Source: Nannocystis pusilla (GTDB lineage Bacteria > Myxococcota_A > Polyangia > Nannocystales > Nannocystaceae). Taken from it: a DNA stretch of 64,000 bases. A model generated the notes under the pieces. It was given only the letters and a program-made list of their open reading frames with translations. It had not been told where the DNA came from and searched no databases. Position 1 is the first letter of the stretch. Every line of letters starts with the position of its first letter. Below, piece after piece: positions 16,818-25,938 of this stretch. Position numbers and translations under genes: made by a program. The stretch lies in contig NZ_JAIRAU010000011.1 in the NCBI RefSeq assembly GCF_020073745.1, positions 1-64,000 on the forward strand. Reading direction: 5' to 3'.

Positions 16818-19800
16818 ATGACAACAGCCCGCCACGTCGCCGTTCACGCCCCCGAAGCCGCCCGAGCCGCCGTCATCGACGCCGTCTGGCGCGCAGGCCT
16901 TGTCCCCCTGGACATGTCCTCGAGGACAGTCACCATCGCCGACGCGCTCGTCGTCCGCGTCGGCGACGATCCAGGCCCGGCCGACCTGAGGCTGCCCGAC
17001 GGCCCGCCCGCGGACCTCGGCCCTGCCGCCTACGCCGAGCTGCGCCTGCTCGCCCTGCCCCCCGAGGCGACCTTCGACGACGCGGACCAGGACGCCGAGC
17101 CGGCCCACGAGCCCATCTCCTACGAGCACCCGTACGCGACGCCGGTCCCGCCCGCGCCGCACCTCGTACACCCGTACTTCAAGCCCAACAGCTTCACCGG
17201 GCGCACCGCCGACCTCGCGGAGCTCGACGCCTGGCTCGCGCACGGTCGGCCCGCGCGGGTGCTCGTCGCGCCCGGCGGGGTCGGCAAGAGCGCGCTGGCG
17301 TGGGCGTGGGTCGAGCGGCGGCTCGCCGACGCCCCGCCGTGGGCCGGCTGCCTGTGGTTCAGCTTCTACCGGCGCGGCGCGAACTTCGACGGCCTGCTCC
17401 GCACCCTCGCGGCCTACACGGCCGGGGTCTCGCCCTCGCACGCGTTTCACGGCCAGCGGGAGCAGCTCGAGCTCGAGGTGCTCGAGGCCGCGCGGGCGCG
17501 ACCGTTCCTGCTCGTCGTCGACGGCCTCGAGCGGGCCCTGATCGCGCATCACCGGCTCGACGCGACGCGCCTCGGCGACGAGGCCGTCGACCCGCACTCG
17601 TTCACCGATCCGCGCGACGGCGAGTTCCTGCGCGCGCTGGCCCAGGCGGGCCCGACGCGGCTGCTGGCGACCTCGCGGATCTTCCCGACCGACCTGCGCG
17701 ACGGCGAGGGCCTCGCGCCCGGCTTCGAGCTGCGCCAGCTCGACGGCCTCGATCCGGCGGAGCTCCCCGCGCTGCTGCGCGCGCTCGGCCTCGATCCCGC
17801 CGCCGCATGGGTCGCCCCCGCGACGAGGGCCATGGCGACGCTCGATCACCACGCCCTGCTGTGGCGCCTCCTCGCCGGCGTCATGAAGGACGACCCCGGA
17901 TTGCTCGCCGACATCCTCGGCGACGACGCGAAGCCCGACGAGCTGCGCAGGAACATCCTCGAGACCGCCTTCGACGTCCTGGCGATTCGCCCCGAGGACC
18001 TGCTGTGGCGGCTCGCCCGGCTGCACTTCGCGGCCGAGCACGACGACGTGCTCGGGTTCGTGAGACCGCCGCTCGGCCTGCGCCGTCCGTCGCCGCCGCC
18101 GCGCGCCCGGCTGCGCGAGGTCGAGGATAAGCTCGCCGGCGAGCCCGAATTCGACGCCCGGCGCAGGCTCAGGGATCGACGCGACCGGCTGCGCGCCCGC
18201 TGCGACGCGTGGGACATCTATCGCGCGCTCGCGGACGCGTACGAGCGCCTGCCCGGGGTCCGCGCCCACTACGCCGCCGTCCACGCCGACCTGTGCGAGC
18301 TCGAGACGCGCGGCTTCTTGACGTGGGACCGCAGCAGCAACCGCTACGACCTCCACCCGATCGTCCGCGCCCACGCGCTCGAGCGCCTCGACGGCCACAG
18401 CGAGAGCAACCCCGCGTTCGCGGCGGTCTGCCGCCACTTCGGCCCCGGCCCGCGCGAGCGCGACGACGTCACTTGCATCGCCGACCTGCGGCGCTCGCTC
18501 GAGCTCCACCGCGCGCACATCGGCCTCGGCGAGCTCGACGAGGCCTCGGACGTCTACGAGCAGCGCCTGGATGCCGCGCTCAAGGAGCGCCTCTCGGCCT
18601 ATCCGGTGGTGATCGAGCTCCTCACCCCGCTGTTCCCCGACGGCCTGCGCGAGCCCCCGGACCTCGACGACCCTACGGCCCAGAGCCGGCGGATCTCCGA
18701 TCTCTCGTACGCGCTCGCGCAGGTCGGGCGCGAACCCGAGGCCGCGGCCCTGCGCGAGGTGGCGGTCCGGCTCGACCTCGAGCGCCGCCGCCCCGTCAGC
18801 CTGCAGATCAGCCTCGACGGCCGGATGCAGTCGCTCGCGGCCGCCAACCGCACCCACGCGGCGATGCACACCTGCGCCCTCGTCCACCGATTGATGCTCG
18901 CCCACGGCAAGGAGCAGACCGGCCGGCTCACCCGCCGCGCCGAGATCGCGACCGACCTCGGTCGCTGGGACGAGGCCGAGGCCGACATGGCGGCGCTCGG
19001 CGAGGAGCACGACAACATCCTCCTCGACCTCTGCCGCGCCGCCATCGCGTTCGGCCGCGGCCACGACCCGGAGCCGTTCCTCGAGGAAGCGTCGGTCTAT
19101 CTCACGATCGGCTGGCACGCGTATATCGCCGCCCGCTGGAATCTGCTCTCCGGCCGCATCAAGGCGGAACGCGGCGCGTTCGCGGCGGCTCTGTCGCACT
19201 TGAACGCGGCGATGCAACTCTCGCGGCGGATGGGCTGCGACGGCTCGCGCGCCCACGCCTGGCGCGCGGTCTGCCTCGCCAGGCTCGGCCGCCTCGCCGA
19301 GGCCCGCCAGGCGCTCGCCCACGCCCACGTCGCCGCCAGGCGCCACGACAATCGCCGCGTCGCCGGCATCCTCGCCGCCGCCCACCTCGCGCTCGGCGAG
19401 CGCGAGCTCGCCGCACCGCTGGCGCTCGCCGGCTACCGCGAGGCCTGGGCCGACGGCCCGCAGTTCTCGTGGGTCGACGACCTGCGCGTGTGCACCGGCG
19501 TGCTCGCCGACCTCGGCCTGCCGCCGCCCGAGCTGCCGGCCTTCGATCCCGCCAGCGCGCCGCGACTGCCGCTCGAGGACGAGATCGAGGCGTTCATCGC
19601 CGAGCTCGCGGCGGCGCAGCGCACCCCCGTCGCGTCGCGTCTCGTCCAGCTTGACCCGATGTTGTGCGAGCCTCCCGCGAAGCCGGGCCAGGGCCCGCCT
19701 CCCCCGCCCGGACCGCCGGCGTTCGCCGTGAACGGGCGGGTGAAGCTCGTCACCGACGAGCCGTGGCACAAAGACGTGAACGAGCTGGAGGGCGTCGTCT

Positions 19801-20252
19801 TCTGGCGCGAGCCGATGCAGGACCACACGGCCGTGGCCGAGACGCAGCGCTGGAAGTACGTCGTGTACTTCCCGACGAAGCACGTGTACCGCACGGTGAT
19901 CGAACGTCACCTCACCGCGCTCGAAGGCAGCGTCGAGCCCTCGTACTTCTTCGCCGAGCGAGCGGAGATCTCGTACGACGTAGTGGTGGACGACGACAGC
20001 CGGATCGTGGAGGGATGCGTGCGACTCCCGGGTGAGACCTGGCGGACGTTCCACGCCTCGAAGGAAGACGACCTGACCGAGCCTCGCTTCTGGACCTTCG
20101 ACTGGGAGAACGGGATCCTCGGCATGGCGCTCGAGCTGCCCGCGGCCACGACGATGAACAAGGCCGCGCTCCAGCAGGCGTTCGCCTCGTTCCTCGGCGT
20201 GGAGCAGATCGTCGAGGCCCCGGGCCCGGACTCGATGATGATGCGACCGTAG
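16818..20252 (+). CDS. STAND NTPase (NB-ARC-like) with TPR-like repeats
   Basis: 1144 residues. The N-terminal 40 or so residues (AAVIDAVWRAGLVPLDMSS) resemble a shortened DUF4062-type sensor start. The NTPase core has the cue FTGRTADLAELDAWL, Walker A VAPGGVGKSALAW (about residue 155), Walker B FLLVVDGLERA and a sensor-like LLATSRIF. A winged-helix-like region and a TPR-like helical array fill about residues 480-890. The last 200 residues after a Pro-rich linker are beta-rich (VNGRVKLVTDEPWHKD, WKYVVYFPTKHVYRT) and unrecognised. STAND proteins sense ligands and oligomerise; many are antiphage or signalling switches. Its role here is inference. Confidence 0.85.
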   Translation: MTTARHVAVHAPEAARAAVIDAVWRAGLVPLDMSSRTVTIADALVVRVGDDPGPADLRLPDGPPADLGPAAYAELRLLALPPEATFDDADQDAEPAHEPISYEHPYATPVPPAPHLVHPYFKPNSFTGRTADLAELDAWLAHGRPARVLVAPGGVGKSALAWAWVERRLADAPPWAGCLWFSFYRRGANFDGLLRTLAAYTAGVSPSHAFHGQREQLELEVLEAARARPFLLVVDGLERALIAHHRLDATRLGDEAVDPHSFTDPRDGEFLRALAQAGPTRLLATSRIFPTDLRDGEGLAPGFELRQLDGLDPAELPALLRALGLDPAAAWVAPATRAMATLDHHALLWRLLAGVMKDDPGLLADILGDDAKPDELRRNILETAFDVLAIRPEDLLWRLARLHFAAEHDDVLGFVRPPLGLRRPSPPPRARLREVEDKLAGEPEFDARRRLRDRRDRLRARCDAWDIYRALADAYERLPGVRAHYAAVHADLCELETRGFLTWDRSSNRYDLHPIVRAHALERLDGHSESNPAFAAVCRHFGPGPRERDDVTCIADLRRSLELHRAHIGLGELDEASDVYEQRLDAALKERLSAYPVVIELLTPLFPDGLREPPDLDDPTAQSRRISDLSYALAQVGREPEAAALREVAVRLDLERRRPVSLQISLDGRMQSLAAANRTHAAMHTCALVHRLMLAHGKEQTGRLTRRAEIATDLGRWDEAEADMAALGEEHDNILLDLCRAAIAFGRGHDPEPFLEEASVYLTIGWHAYIAARWNLLSGRIKAERGAFAAALSHLNAAMQLSRRMGCDGSRAHAWRAVCLARLGRLAEARQALAHAHVAARRHDNRRVAGILAAAHLALGERELAAPLALAGYREAWADGPQFSWVDDLRVCTGVLADLGLPPPELPAFDPASAPRLPLEDEIEAFIAELAAAQRTPVASRLVQLDPMLCEPPAKPGQGPPPPPGPPAFAVNGRVKLVTDEPWHKDVNELEGVVFWREPMQDHTAVAETQRWKYVVYFPTKHVYRTVIERHLTALEGSVEPSYFFAERAEISYDVVVDDDSRIVEGCVRLPGETWRTFHASKEDDLTEPRFWTFDWENGILGMALELPAATTMNKAALQQAFASFLGVEQIVEAPGPDSMMMRP
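16901..16928. repeat. Two exact 14-bp units in tandem, inside a gene
   Basis: TGTCCCCCTGGACA and TGTCCTCGAGGACA abut exactly, both perfect TGTCC-N4-GGACA. They encode the stretch around VPLDMSSRT in the N-terminal region of the STAND protein. This is the cleanest tandem pair in the window. Confidence 0.85.
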
Positions 20253-20277
20253 CGCGTTCACGGGGTGGCTTGCTCCT

Positions 20278-20298
20278 ATCGCCGGCCGGGCCGGCGAT
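20278..20298 (+). terminator. Hairpin after the STAND gene
   Basis: ATCGCCGGCC-G-GGCCGGCGAT is a perfect 10-bp dyad 26 bp after the STAND stop codon. No T-tract follows, so it may be a transcript-end hairpin or only a GC-rich palindrome. Confidence 0.45.
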
Positions 20299-20430
20299 CG
20301 AATCGCCGCAGCGCAATCCGACGCACGTGCCAATGCGGCCACCGCATCGTCGACAGCGGATGACTGCTCCGGCGAGCTCGCCGTGCTATGGTGACCGGGC
20401 TTCCGCTACTTCCTGGCGGCATTCGGGCTG

Positions 20431-21036
20431 GTGGTCCTCGCCGTTTCCCTCGTGCTCTCGGGCCATGACATGTCCGCGAACTCGTCCCCGCACAGCGGGC
20501 GATTCGCGGGAGTGGACGGCGTGGTGGGCGAGCTCGCCATGATCGCCGGGGTCGTTCTCTTGTTCTTCGGGTTGCTCCTCGGAGCGGTCGGCTACCAGCT
20601 GGAGAAGCAGGCCGCCCTCCCCCCGCCGACCGACACCTCGGAGCAAGCGCCCGCCGGACAATCGCCGTACCGCCGCGCGGATGTCACGATTCCGCGACCG
20701 CGCCGCGTGAGCGCGAGCGCGAGGCTGGCGGCCGCGCGCCGCGTCGGCGTCTGCAGCTTCGCGGCGACGCTGCTGCCATGGCTCGTCGCGCTCGTAGACC
20801 CCCAGGGCAAGGCCCTGTCGGTCCTCTCCACTGCGATCGCGGCGATGCTGTGGATCGTCGCCGCAGTGATGCGGTCGATCGCCTGGGCCCGCCACGACGC
20901 TCATTCCGACCCCTCCGAACTCCGCGACGGCCGACACGCCGAGGGCTGGGTGATCGCCGGCATGGTCTCGCTCGGGCTCCTGTTCGTGCTCTTCTGGGAT
21001 GTCCTCACCAGCGGCCCCACGCCCACCGGCCGGTGA
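20431..21036 (+). CDS. Multi-pass membrane protein of unknown function
   Basis: About 201 residues with four likely membrane segments: VLAVSLVLSG at the start, LAMIAGVVLLFFGLLLGAVG, VGVCSFAATLLPWLVALV / VLSTAIAAMLWIVAAVM, and WVIAGMVSLGLLFVLFW. The GTG at 20431 is the first in-frame start after a stop at 20392, but in-frame hydrophobic sequence (FRYFLAAFGLV) precedes it, so the true start is uncertain and could use a rarer codon. Family not recognised. Confidence 0.65.
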   Translation: MVLAVSLVLSGHDMSANSSPHSGRFAGVDGVVGELAMIAGVVLLFFGLLLGAVGYQLEKQAALPPPTDTSEQAPAGQSPYRRADVTIPRPRRVSASARLAAARRVGVCSFAATLLPWLVALVDPQGKALSVLSTAIAAMLWIVAAVMRSIAWARHDAHSDPSELRDGRHAEGWVIAGMVSLGLLFVLFWDVLTSGPTPTGR

Positions 21037-21296
21037 CCACCCGCATGCCCCGGCGCCGCTCGTCCGCGACGACTCCTCAATCCCGGCGCGACGGCCGTCG
21101 CCGGCCTTCTTGCCGGGACAGTGAACGCTGGCCCGCGATCAATTGCGCCTCGTCACGGGTGCCCGCGAGAAGGCGATCGGGCTCCGCGAGACGCGCGACA
21201 GCTCGCTCGACGGGCGCTTCGGCGCCGCTGCCGTCCTGCATCGCGCGTGAACGGCCCCGCGGCCCGGCGCGAACGCGCCCGCGAGGGCCCTGTGTT

Positions 21297-22730
21297 ATGC
21301 CTGTCTCCGTGGCCCAGGCGCAGCCCCGCATCGCCGACTACCTCAGCGCCGACGACGAGCGCCCCTTCATCCACAAGGCCTACGGCGGCGCGCTGAACGA
21401 CGCCGACCGGCTCGCGTACGCCAGGCTGGTCGAGGGCAGGGATCCCGCGCGCGCCGAGTGGCTGCGACTCGAGGTCGCCCTGCATTCGCGCGCGGCCGAC
21501 GACCCCGCCGTGATCGCGCGATTCATCGAGCTGTCGCGGACGATCGGGTTCGACTTCGCGAACGCGCTGCTCCGCGACACGATCATGAACTGCGGCAGCG
21601 ACGGCGCCCGGCTGGAGGCTCGGCGGGTCCGCTTCGCCTTCGTCTGCACCAAGCGCTGGGAGACGCTCGCGCCGACCGACACCGAGTCCGTCCGCTTCTG
21701 CCAGCAATGCAAGGAGCGCGTCTATTACTGCGACACCGTCGCCGCCGCGGAGTCCCGCGCGCTCGCCGGGCAGTGCATCGCCATCCCGAAGCGCCTGTCG
21801 AACGGCGGCGTCGAGAGCGACGCTGTGCTCGGCAGGCCCGACCCCGTCGGGGATTGGGCCGCTCGCCTGTTCGCTAGCGGTCGCCGCAGCACGACATCGG
21901 GCGCGCTGGAGCAGGCGGAGTGCTTCCTCCTCGTCATCTACTCGCGCGACGCCGAGATGCTCGGCCATTGCCACGCGCTGGCGTCAGCCGCGAGCCCCAG
22001 CACCGTCGGGCGCGGCGACCACAACTCCCTCGTGCTCGGCGGCAACGCCGTCTCGCGCACCCATGCGCGCTTCGAGCGGCGCGTCGACGGCTGGTGGGTG
22101 ATCGACGACGGCAGCGTCAATGGCACCTACGTCAACGACGAGCCGGTGCGGGAGGCCCGGCTGCACTACGGCGATCGCCTCCAGATCGGTCACACGATCT
22201 TCAAGCTGGTCAAGGCGCCATCGATCGTCGAGACGTCGTATAGCCCGGCGCAGCTCGACGGCCTGACGGGGCTGCACAACCGCCGCCATCTCGTCGATCA
22301 TCTCGACCGCCAACTGGGGGGCGCTGGCAGCACCGGAGGACCGCTCGCGCTGGTGATGTTCGACATCGATCGCTTCAAGCAGATCAACGACACGTATGGA
22401 CACCCGGCGGGGGACCAGGTACTGCGGGAGCTCGCGGCGATCCTGCGCCAGCACGCGCGCCCAGGCGACATCCTGGCGCGCCACGGCGGCGAAGAGTTCG
22501 TGTTGTTGCTGCCGGGGACCGATCGCGAGGGCGCCGCGGCGCTCGCGGAGCAGGTCCGCACGGAGGTCGCGGCCCACACCTTCACCGTCGACGCGCACAC
22601 GATCTCGGTGACCCTCTCCGCCGGGATCGCCCAAGCAGACGAGGACAGCGGCACCGCCCATCGCTTGATCGCAGCTGCGGACCAGCACCTGCTCGCCGTG
22701 CGGCGAGACAGCCGCCGTCGTCGTCCATGA
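21297..22730 (+). CDS. FHA-GGDEF protein (diguanylate cyclase)
   Basis: 477 residues. The N-terminal part resembles the repeat-companion domain common in myxobacteria (ADRLAYARLVEGRDPARAEW) and carries Cys pairs FCQQC/YYC that may bind zinc. An FHA domain (about 230-310) has STVGRGDHNSLVL, VSRTHARF and NGTYVNDEPV. The C-terminal GGDEF domain (about 320-475) has LDGLTGLHNRR, MFDIDRFKQINDTYGH and the active-site signature GGEEF, so diguanylate cyclase activity is likely. FHA domains bind phosphothreonine, suggesting control by a Ser/Thr kinase; none is adjacent. Confidence 0.92.
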   Translation: MPVSVAQAQPRIADYLSADDERPFIHKAYGGALNDADRLAYARLVEGRDPARAEWLRLEVALHSRAADDPAVIARFIELSRTIGFDFANALLRDTIMNCGSDGARLEARRVRFAFVCTKRWETLAPTDTESVRFCQQCKERVYYCDTVAAAESRALAGQCIAIPKRLSNGGVESDAVLGRPDPVGDWAARLFASGRRSTTSGALEQAECFLLVIYSRDAEMLGHCHALASAASPSTVGRGDHNSLVLGGNAVSRTHARFERRVDGWWVIDDGSVNGTYVNDEPVREARLHYGDRLQIGHTIFKLVKAPSIVETSYSPAQLDGLTGLHNRRHLVDHLDRQLGGAGSTGGPLALVMFDIDRFKQINDTYGHPAGDQVLRELAAILRQHARPGDILARHGGEEFVLLLPGTDREGAAALAEQVRTEVAAHTFTVDAHTISVTLSAGIAQADEDSGTAHRLIAAADQHLLAVRRDSRRRRP

Positions 22731-22764
22731 CCGACGCCACCTGCGTCCGGACGCCGCGTCCTGC

Positions 22765-24135
22765 TCACTCGCTGAGCAGCTTCATCAGCGTCTTGATGTC
22801 GACCCCGAGCGCGCGGGCGGCGTGGGCCTTCACCCCGCCGTGCCGGGCGACCGCCCAGCGCGCGTATCGCCGCTGGATCTCCCGCAGCGGCAGCACCGCG
22901 TCGCCGAACGGCGCGTGCTCGCTCTCGGCGACGTCCCGGTCCTCGCTGCCGAAGCCGCGGGGCAGGTCCGCCGGCACGATCACCTCGTTGCGCGACAACA
23001 GCACCAGGCGCTCGATCAGGTGGGCCAGCTCGCGCACGTTCCCCGGCCAGGGGTAGGCGAGGAACGCCGCCATCACCTCGTCGCCGACCCGGCGCGGCGC
23101 GGCGGTCGGATGGCGGCGGCGGGCCGACTCGAGGCACTGCTCGACGAGCAGCGGGATGTCCTCGCGGCGGTCGCGGAGCGGCGGGATCTCGAGCACGATC
23201 AGGGCGAGGCGATAGTAGAGGTCCTCGCGGAACTCGCCGGCGCGCACGGCGGCCGCGAGGTCGAGGTTGGTCGCCGCGAGGATCCGCGTGTGGACGCGGC
23301 GCTCGCGGGTCCCGCCGATCGGCCGGACCACCCCGCGCTCGATCACGTGCAGCAGCTTGGCCTGCAGCGCGGGCTGGAGCTCGCCGATCTCGTCGAGGAA
23401 CAGGGTGCCCTGGTCGGCCTCCGCGAACAGCCCCTGGCTCGCCTGCGTCGCGCCGGTGAAGGCGCCGCGCGTGTGGCCGAACAGCTCGCTCTCGAGCAGC
23501 TGTTCGGGGATCGCGGCGCAGTTGACGGCGACGAACGGCGCCGACGCGCGCTGGCTGCGGGCGTGCAGCGCCGCCGCGATCGTCGTCTTCCCGGTGCCGG
23601 TCTCGCCGGTGAGGAGGACCGGCACGTCGGCGTCGGCGATCCGGGCGACCATCTCGAACACCGCGCGCATCGCCGTGCTGCGGCCGACCAGGCCTCCGGG
23701 CGCCGCGTCGTTCAGGCGCCGGCGCAGCTCGCCGGTCTCGCGGCGGAGCCGGCGGTCGTCGAGCGCGCGGCGCAGGAACAGCACCAGCTCGTCGACCCCG
23801 AACGGCTTGGTCAGGTAGTGGAACGCTCCGCGCCGGATCGCCTCGACCGCGGTGTCGATCGCCCCGTACGCGGTCATCACGATCGTCGGCAGCTGCGGCA
23901 CGAGCTCCTGCGCCTGCACCATCAGCGACACGCCGTCGCCCCGCTCCAGCCGCAGGTCGGTGACCAGCGCGTCGATCTCCTGCGACTCGAGCAGCGCGAG
24001 CGCGGCGGCCGCGTCGCGCACCACGTGCACCTTGAAGCCGCGGCGGCCGAGCTGCTCGCCGAGCGCGTCGCCCCACTCGGGCTCGTCGTCGACCAGCAGC
24101 ACGTGGGGGCGCAGGACCTTGTGTTCGCTCGTCAT
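22765..24135 (-). CDS. NtrC-family sigma54-dependent response regulator
   Basis: 456 residues. The receiver (about 10-125) has DDEPEWGD, phospho-acceptor Asp in ALVTDLRLERGDG and Lys in YLTKPFG. The AAA+ domain (about 150-385) has Walker A GETGTGKT, the sigma54-contacting GAFTGA loop and Walker B GTLFLDEIGEL. The C-terminal Fis-type helix-turn-helix ends GVKAHAARALGVDIKTLMKLL. It overlaps the 3' end of its kinase gene by 4 bp. The pair is divergent from the RND efflux operon, the obvious candidate target. Confidence 0.95.
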   Translation of the reverse strand: MTSEHKVLRPHVLLVDDEPEWGDALGEQLGRRGFKVHVVRDAAAALALLESQEIDALVTDLRLERGDGVSLMVQAQELVPQLPTIVMTAYGAIDTAVEAIRRGAFHYLTKPFGVDELVLFLRRALDDRRLRRETGELRRRLNDAAPGGLVGRSTAMRAVFEMVARIADADVPVLLTGETGTGKTTIAAALHARSQRASAPFVAVNCAAIPEQLLESELFGHTRGAFTGATQASQGLFAEADQGTLFLDEIGELQPALQAKLLHVIERGVVRPIGGTRERRVHTRILAATNLDLAAAVRAGEFREDLYYRLALIVLEIPPLRDRREDIPLLVEQCLESARRRHPTAAPRRVGDEVMAAFLAYPWPGNVRELAHLIERLVLLSRNEVIVPADLPRGFGSEDRDVAESEHAPFGDAVLPLREIQRRYARWAVARHGGVKAHAARALGVDIKTLMKLLSE

Positions 24136-25577
24136 GGGACCTCCCTGGGCAGGCGCAGCGTGGCGATCGCGCCGCGAGGCGACCGGGCCGTGAGGGTGAC
24201 CGACCCGCGGCTCATGCGGGCGATCTCGTTGGTGAGCGCGAGCCCGAGGCCGGTGCCTTGCGCCTTGCGGGAGAAGAACGGCTTGAGGAGGCGCTCGCGG
24301 TCCTCCTCGCGCACGCCCTCGCCCTCGTCGAGCACCTCGAACACCACGTCTTCCCCCTCCTGGCGCACGCGCAGCGTGACGCAGGCGCCCTTGGGGGACG
24401 CGTCGCAGGCGTTGACCAGCAGGTTGACCAGCGCGTGCTCGACGAGCAGCGCGTTGACCCGGACCTCCGGCATCTCGGGCGCGATCTCCACCTGCAGCTC
24501 GACCTCGGCGGCCTGGAACCGGTGCGCGATCAGGTCGCGGACCGACTGCACCAGCGTCGCGGGGGCCGAGCGCGTCTGCTCGGGCATTCGCCCGCGAGCG
24601 GCGCGGAGGAAGCCCTGGACCACGTCGCGGAGGCGGTCGACCTGGCCGAGGATCGTCCGCACGTCCTCCTCCTCGGGCGAGTCCTGCAGGGCGTCGAGCA
24701 GCGCCTCCGCCTTGACGCGGATCAGCCCGAGCGGCGTGCCGACCTCGTGGGCGACCCCGGACGCGAGCGTCAACATCGTCGCCGTGCGGTTCTCGCGGGC
24801 GAGCACCTCTTCACCGGCGCGCCGCTGCTCCGCCAGCTCGAGCTGGTGGCGGGCCATCACCTGCGCGCGGAACTCCCGGAACGCGAAGTAGCCGAACGCC
24901 ACCGTCGAGATCCCGGTCAGCAGCACCTTGACGATCACGCGCAGCATGCCCCGGCGGTCGCGCTCGATCTCCTCGTGGGTGCTGCCGACGACGGCGACGC
25001 GCCACGTCCCGAGCACCCCGCCGTCGGCCGCGGCGACGCTGACGAACGCCGGGTACGCCGGCAGCCCGAGCTGCAGCGCCTGCTCGTCGGACAGCATGCC
25101 GGTGTCCTCGCCGCTGGCGACCAGCTCCGCGAGCACACCTGGCCCTGCGGACAGGCCGTGCAGGTCGAAGAACTTCGTCGCGCCGGGCGGCAGCACGAAC
25201 ACCCGCTCGTCCGTCGAATCGAGGTGGTCGGCCGCGTGGAACAGCTCCCCGATCTGCACCCGCACGTCGAGCTCGCGGCCGTCGCCGGCTGTGACCCGCG
25301 CGGTCCAGGTACCGGACTCCGCCGCCGCCGGACCCGCGGCCTGCGGCGGATCGCGGGCGATGTTCGCCAGCTGCCCTGCGAGCTCCACGGACAGCAGCGC
25401 CGCGAGGTCCCCCAGGCGCCGCTGCTCGCGCTCCATCGCCAGCTCGGACTCCGCGTCCTCGAACCAGATCCCGACCAGCGCGACCGTCGCGACGCTGAGC
25501 ACTGCGCCGAGCAGCAGCACGAGGCCGCTGATCCGTACACGGCTGCGCTCGGCGGGGGCGAAGGGTCGTCGGGTCAT
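24132..25577 (-). CDS. Membrane histidine kinase, NtrB-type partner
   Basis: 481 residues from the ATG at 25577, which has a GGAG site; a GTG at 25592 would consume that site. One membrane helix lies near residues 18-38 (GLVLLLGAVLSVATVALVG) and another near 250-270 (VIVKVLLTGISTVAFGYF), enclosing an extracytoplasmic sensor of about 200 residues. The phospho-His box is LASGVAHEVGTPLGLI, the N box HALVNLLVNACDASPKG, and the G boxes DEGEGVRE and GTGLGLALTNEI. It is transcribed with, and overlaps, the sigma54 regulator. Confidence 0.93.
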   Translation of the reverse strand: MTRRPFAPAERSRVRISGLVLLLGAVLSVATVALVGIWFEDAESELAMEREQRRLGDLAALLSVELAGQLANIARDPPQAAGPAAAESGTWTARVTAGDGRELDVRVQIGELFHAADHLDSTDERVFVLPPGATKFFDLHGLSAGPGVLAELVASGEDTGMLSDEQALQLGLPAYPAFVSVAAADGGVLGTWRVAVVGSTHEEIERDRRGMLRVIVKVLLTGISTVAFGYFAFREFRAQVMARHQLELAEQRRAGEEVLARENRTATMLTLASGVAHEVGTPLGLIRVKAEALLDALQDSPEEEDVRTILGQVDRLRDVVQGFLRAARGRMPEQTRSAPATLVQSVRDLIAHRFQAAEVELQVEIAPEMPEVRVNALLVEHALVNLLVNACDASPKGACVTLRVRQEGEDVVFEVLDEGEGVREEDRERLLKPFFSRKAQGTGLGLALTNEIARMSRGSVTLTARSPRGAIATLRLPREVP

Positions 25578-25746
25578 GAAGAGGTGCTCCACGGCGAGGT
25601 TACCGCGGTTCGTTCCGCCGGCTGCAATCCTTGCGCCACCGCGGAGCGCTGCCGAGAAACTCTCGTCGCCCGCGCAACCGGCGAAGCTGCCGCCCTGTCG
25701 CGGAGGTTGCGGCGTGGCCTGCCGCGGGGACGGCGATGGGACAGGC

Positions 25747-25764
25747 TCCCAGCGATCGCTGGGA
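25747..25764. promoter_or_regulatory. 18-bp palindrome upstream of the RND operon
   Basis: TCCCAGCGATCGCTGGGA is perfectly palindromic and lies in the 361-bp gap between the divergent kinase and efflux operons, followed by AT-rich DNA. It is a good candidate for an upstream activator site of the sigma54 regulator encoded next door. I searched the gap for a -24/-12 promoter and saw no convincing match. Confidence 0.55.
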
Positions 25765-25938
25765 ATTTATCCAATCGGGCCGCGCCCAATCATGATTTCC
25801 TCAAAAATTTCCAACGGATACGACCCCGGCATCGGGCGTGTAACGGCGTGAACCAGGCCGAAGGCGTGGCCCCTCGACGGAGGTGGCCGCGCCTGAGCCC
25901 GTGCGCGACGAGAGCTCGCGCGCGACAGGCGGACCTCG

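Noticed and set aside
14211..20342. Very long minus-strand open frame (about 2,000 codons) opposite the peptidase and STAND genes
   Set aside because: It is the antisense shadow of genuine genes with catalytic motifs; high GC suppresses stop codons. Its product is Arg/Gly/Glu-rich with no domain.
25140..25153. TGGCCCTGCGGACA as another repeat unit
   Set aside because: Two mismatches, isolated in a coding region, and in the section otherwise free of units; likely chance.
25860..25910. Sigma54 -24/-12 promoter before the efflux operon
   Set aside because: The best GG-N10-GC match lacks the rest of the consensus, so I do not report it.
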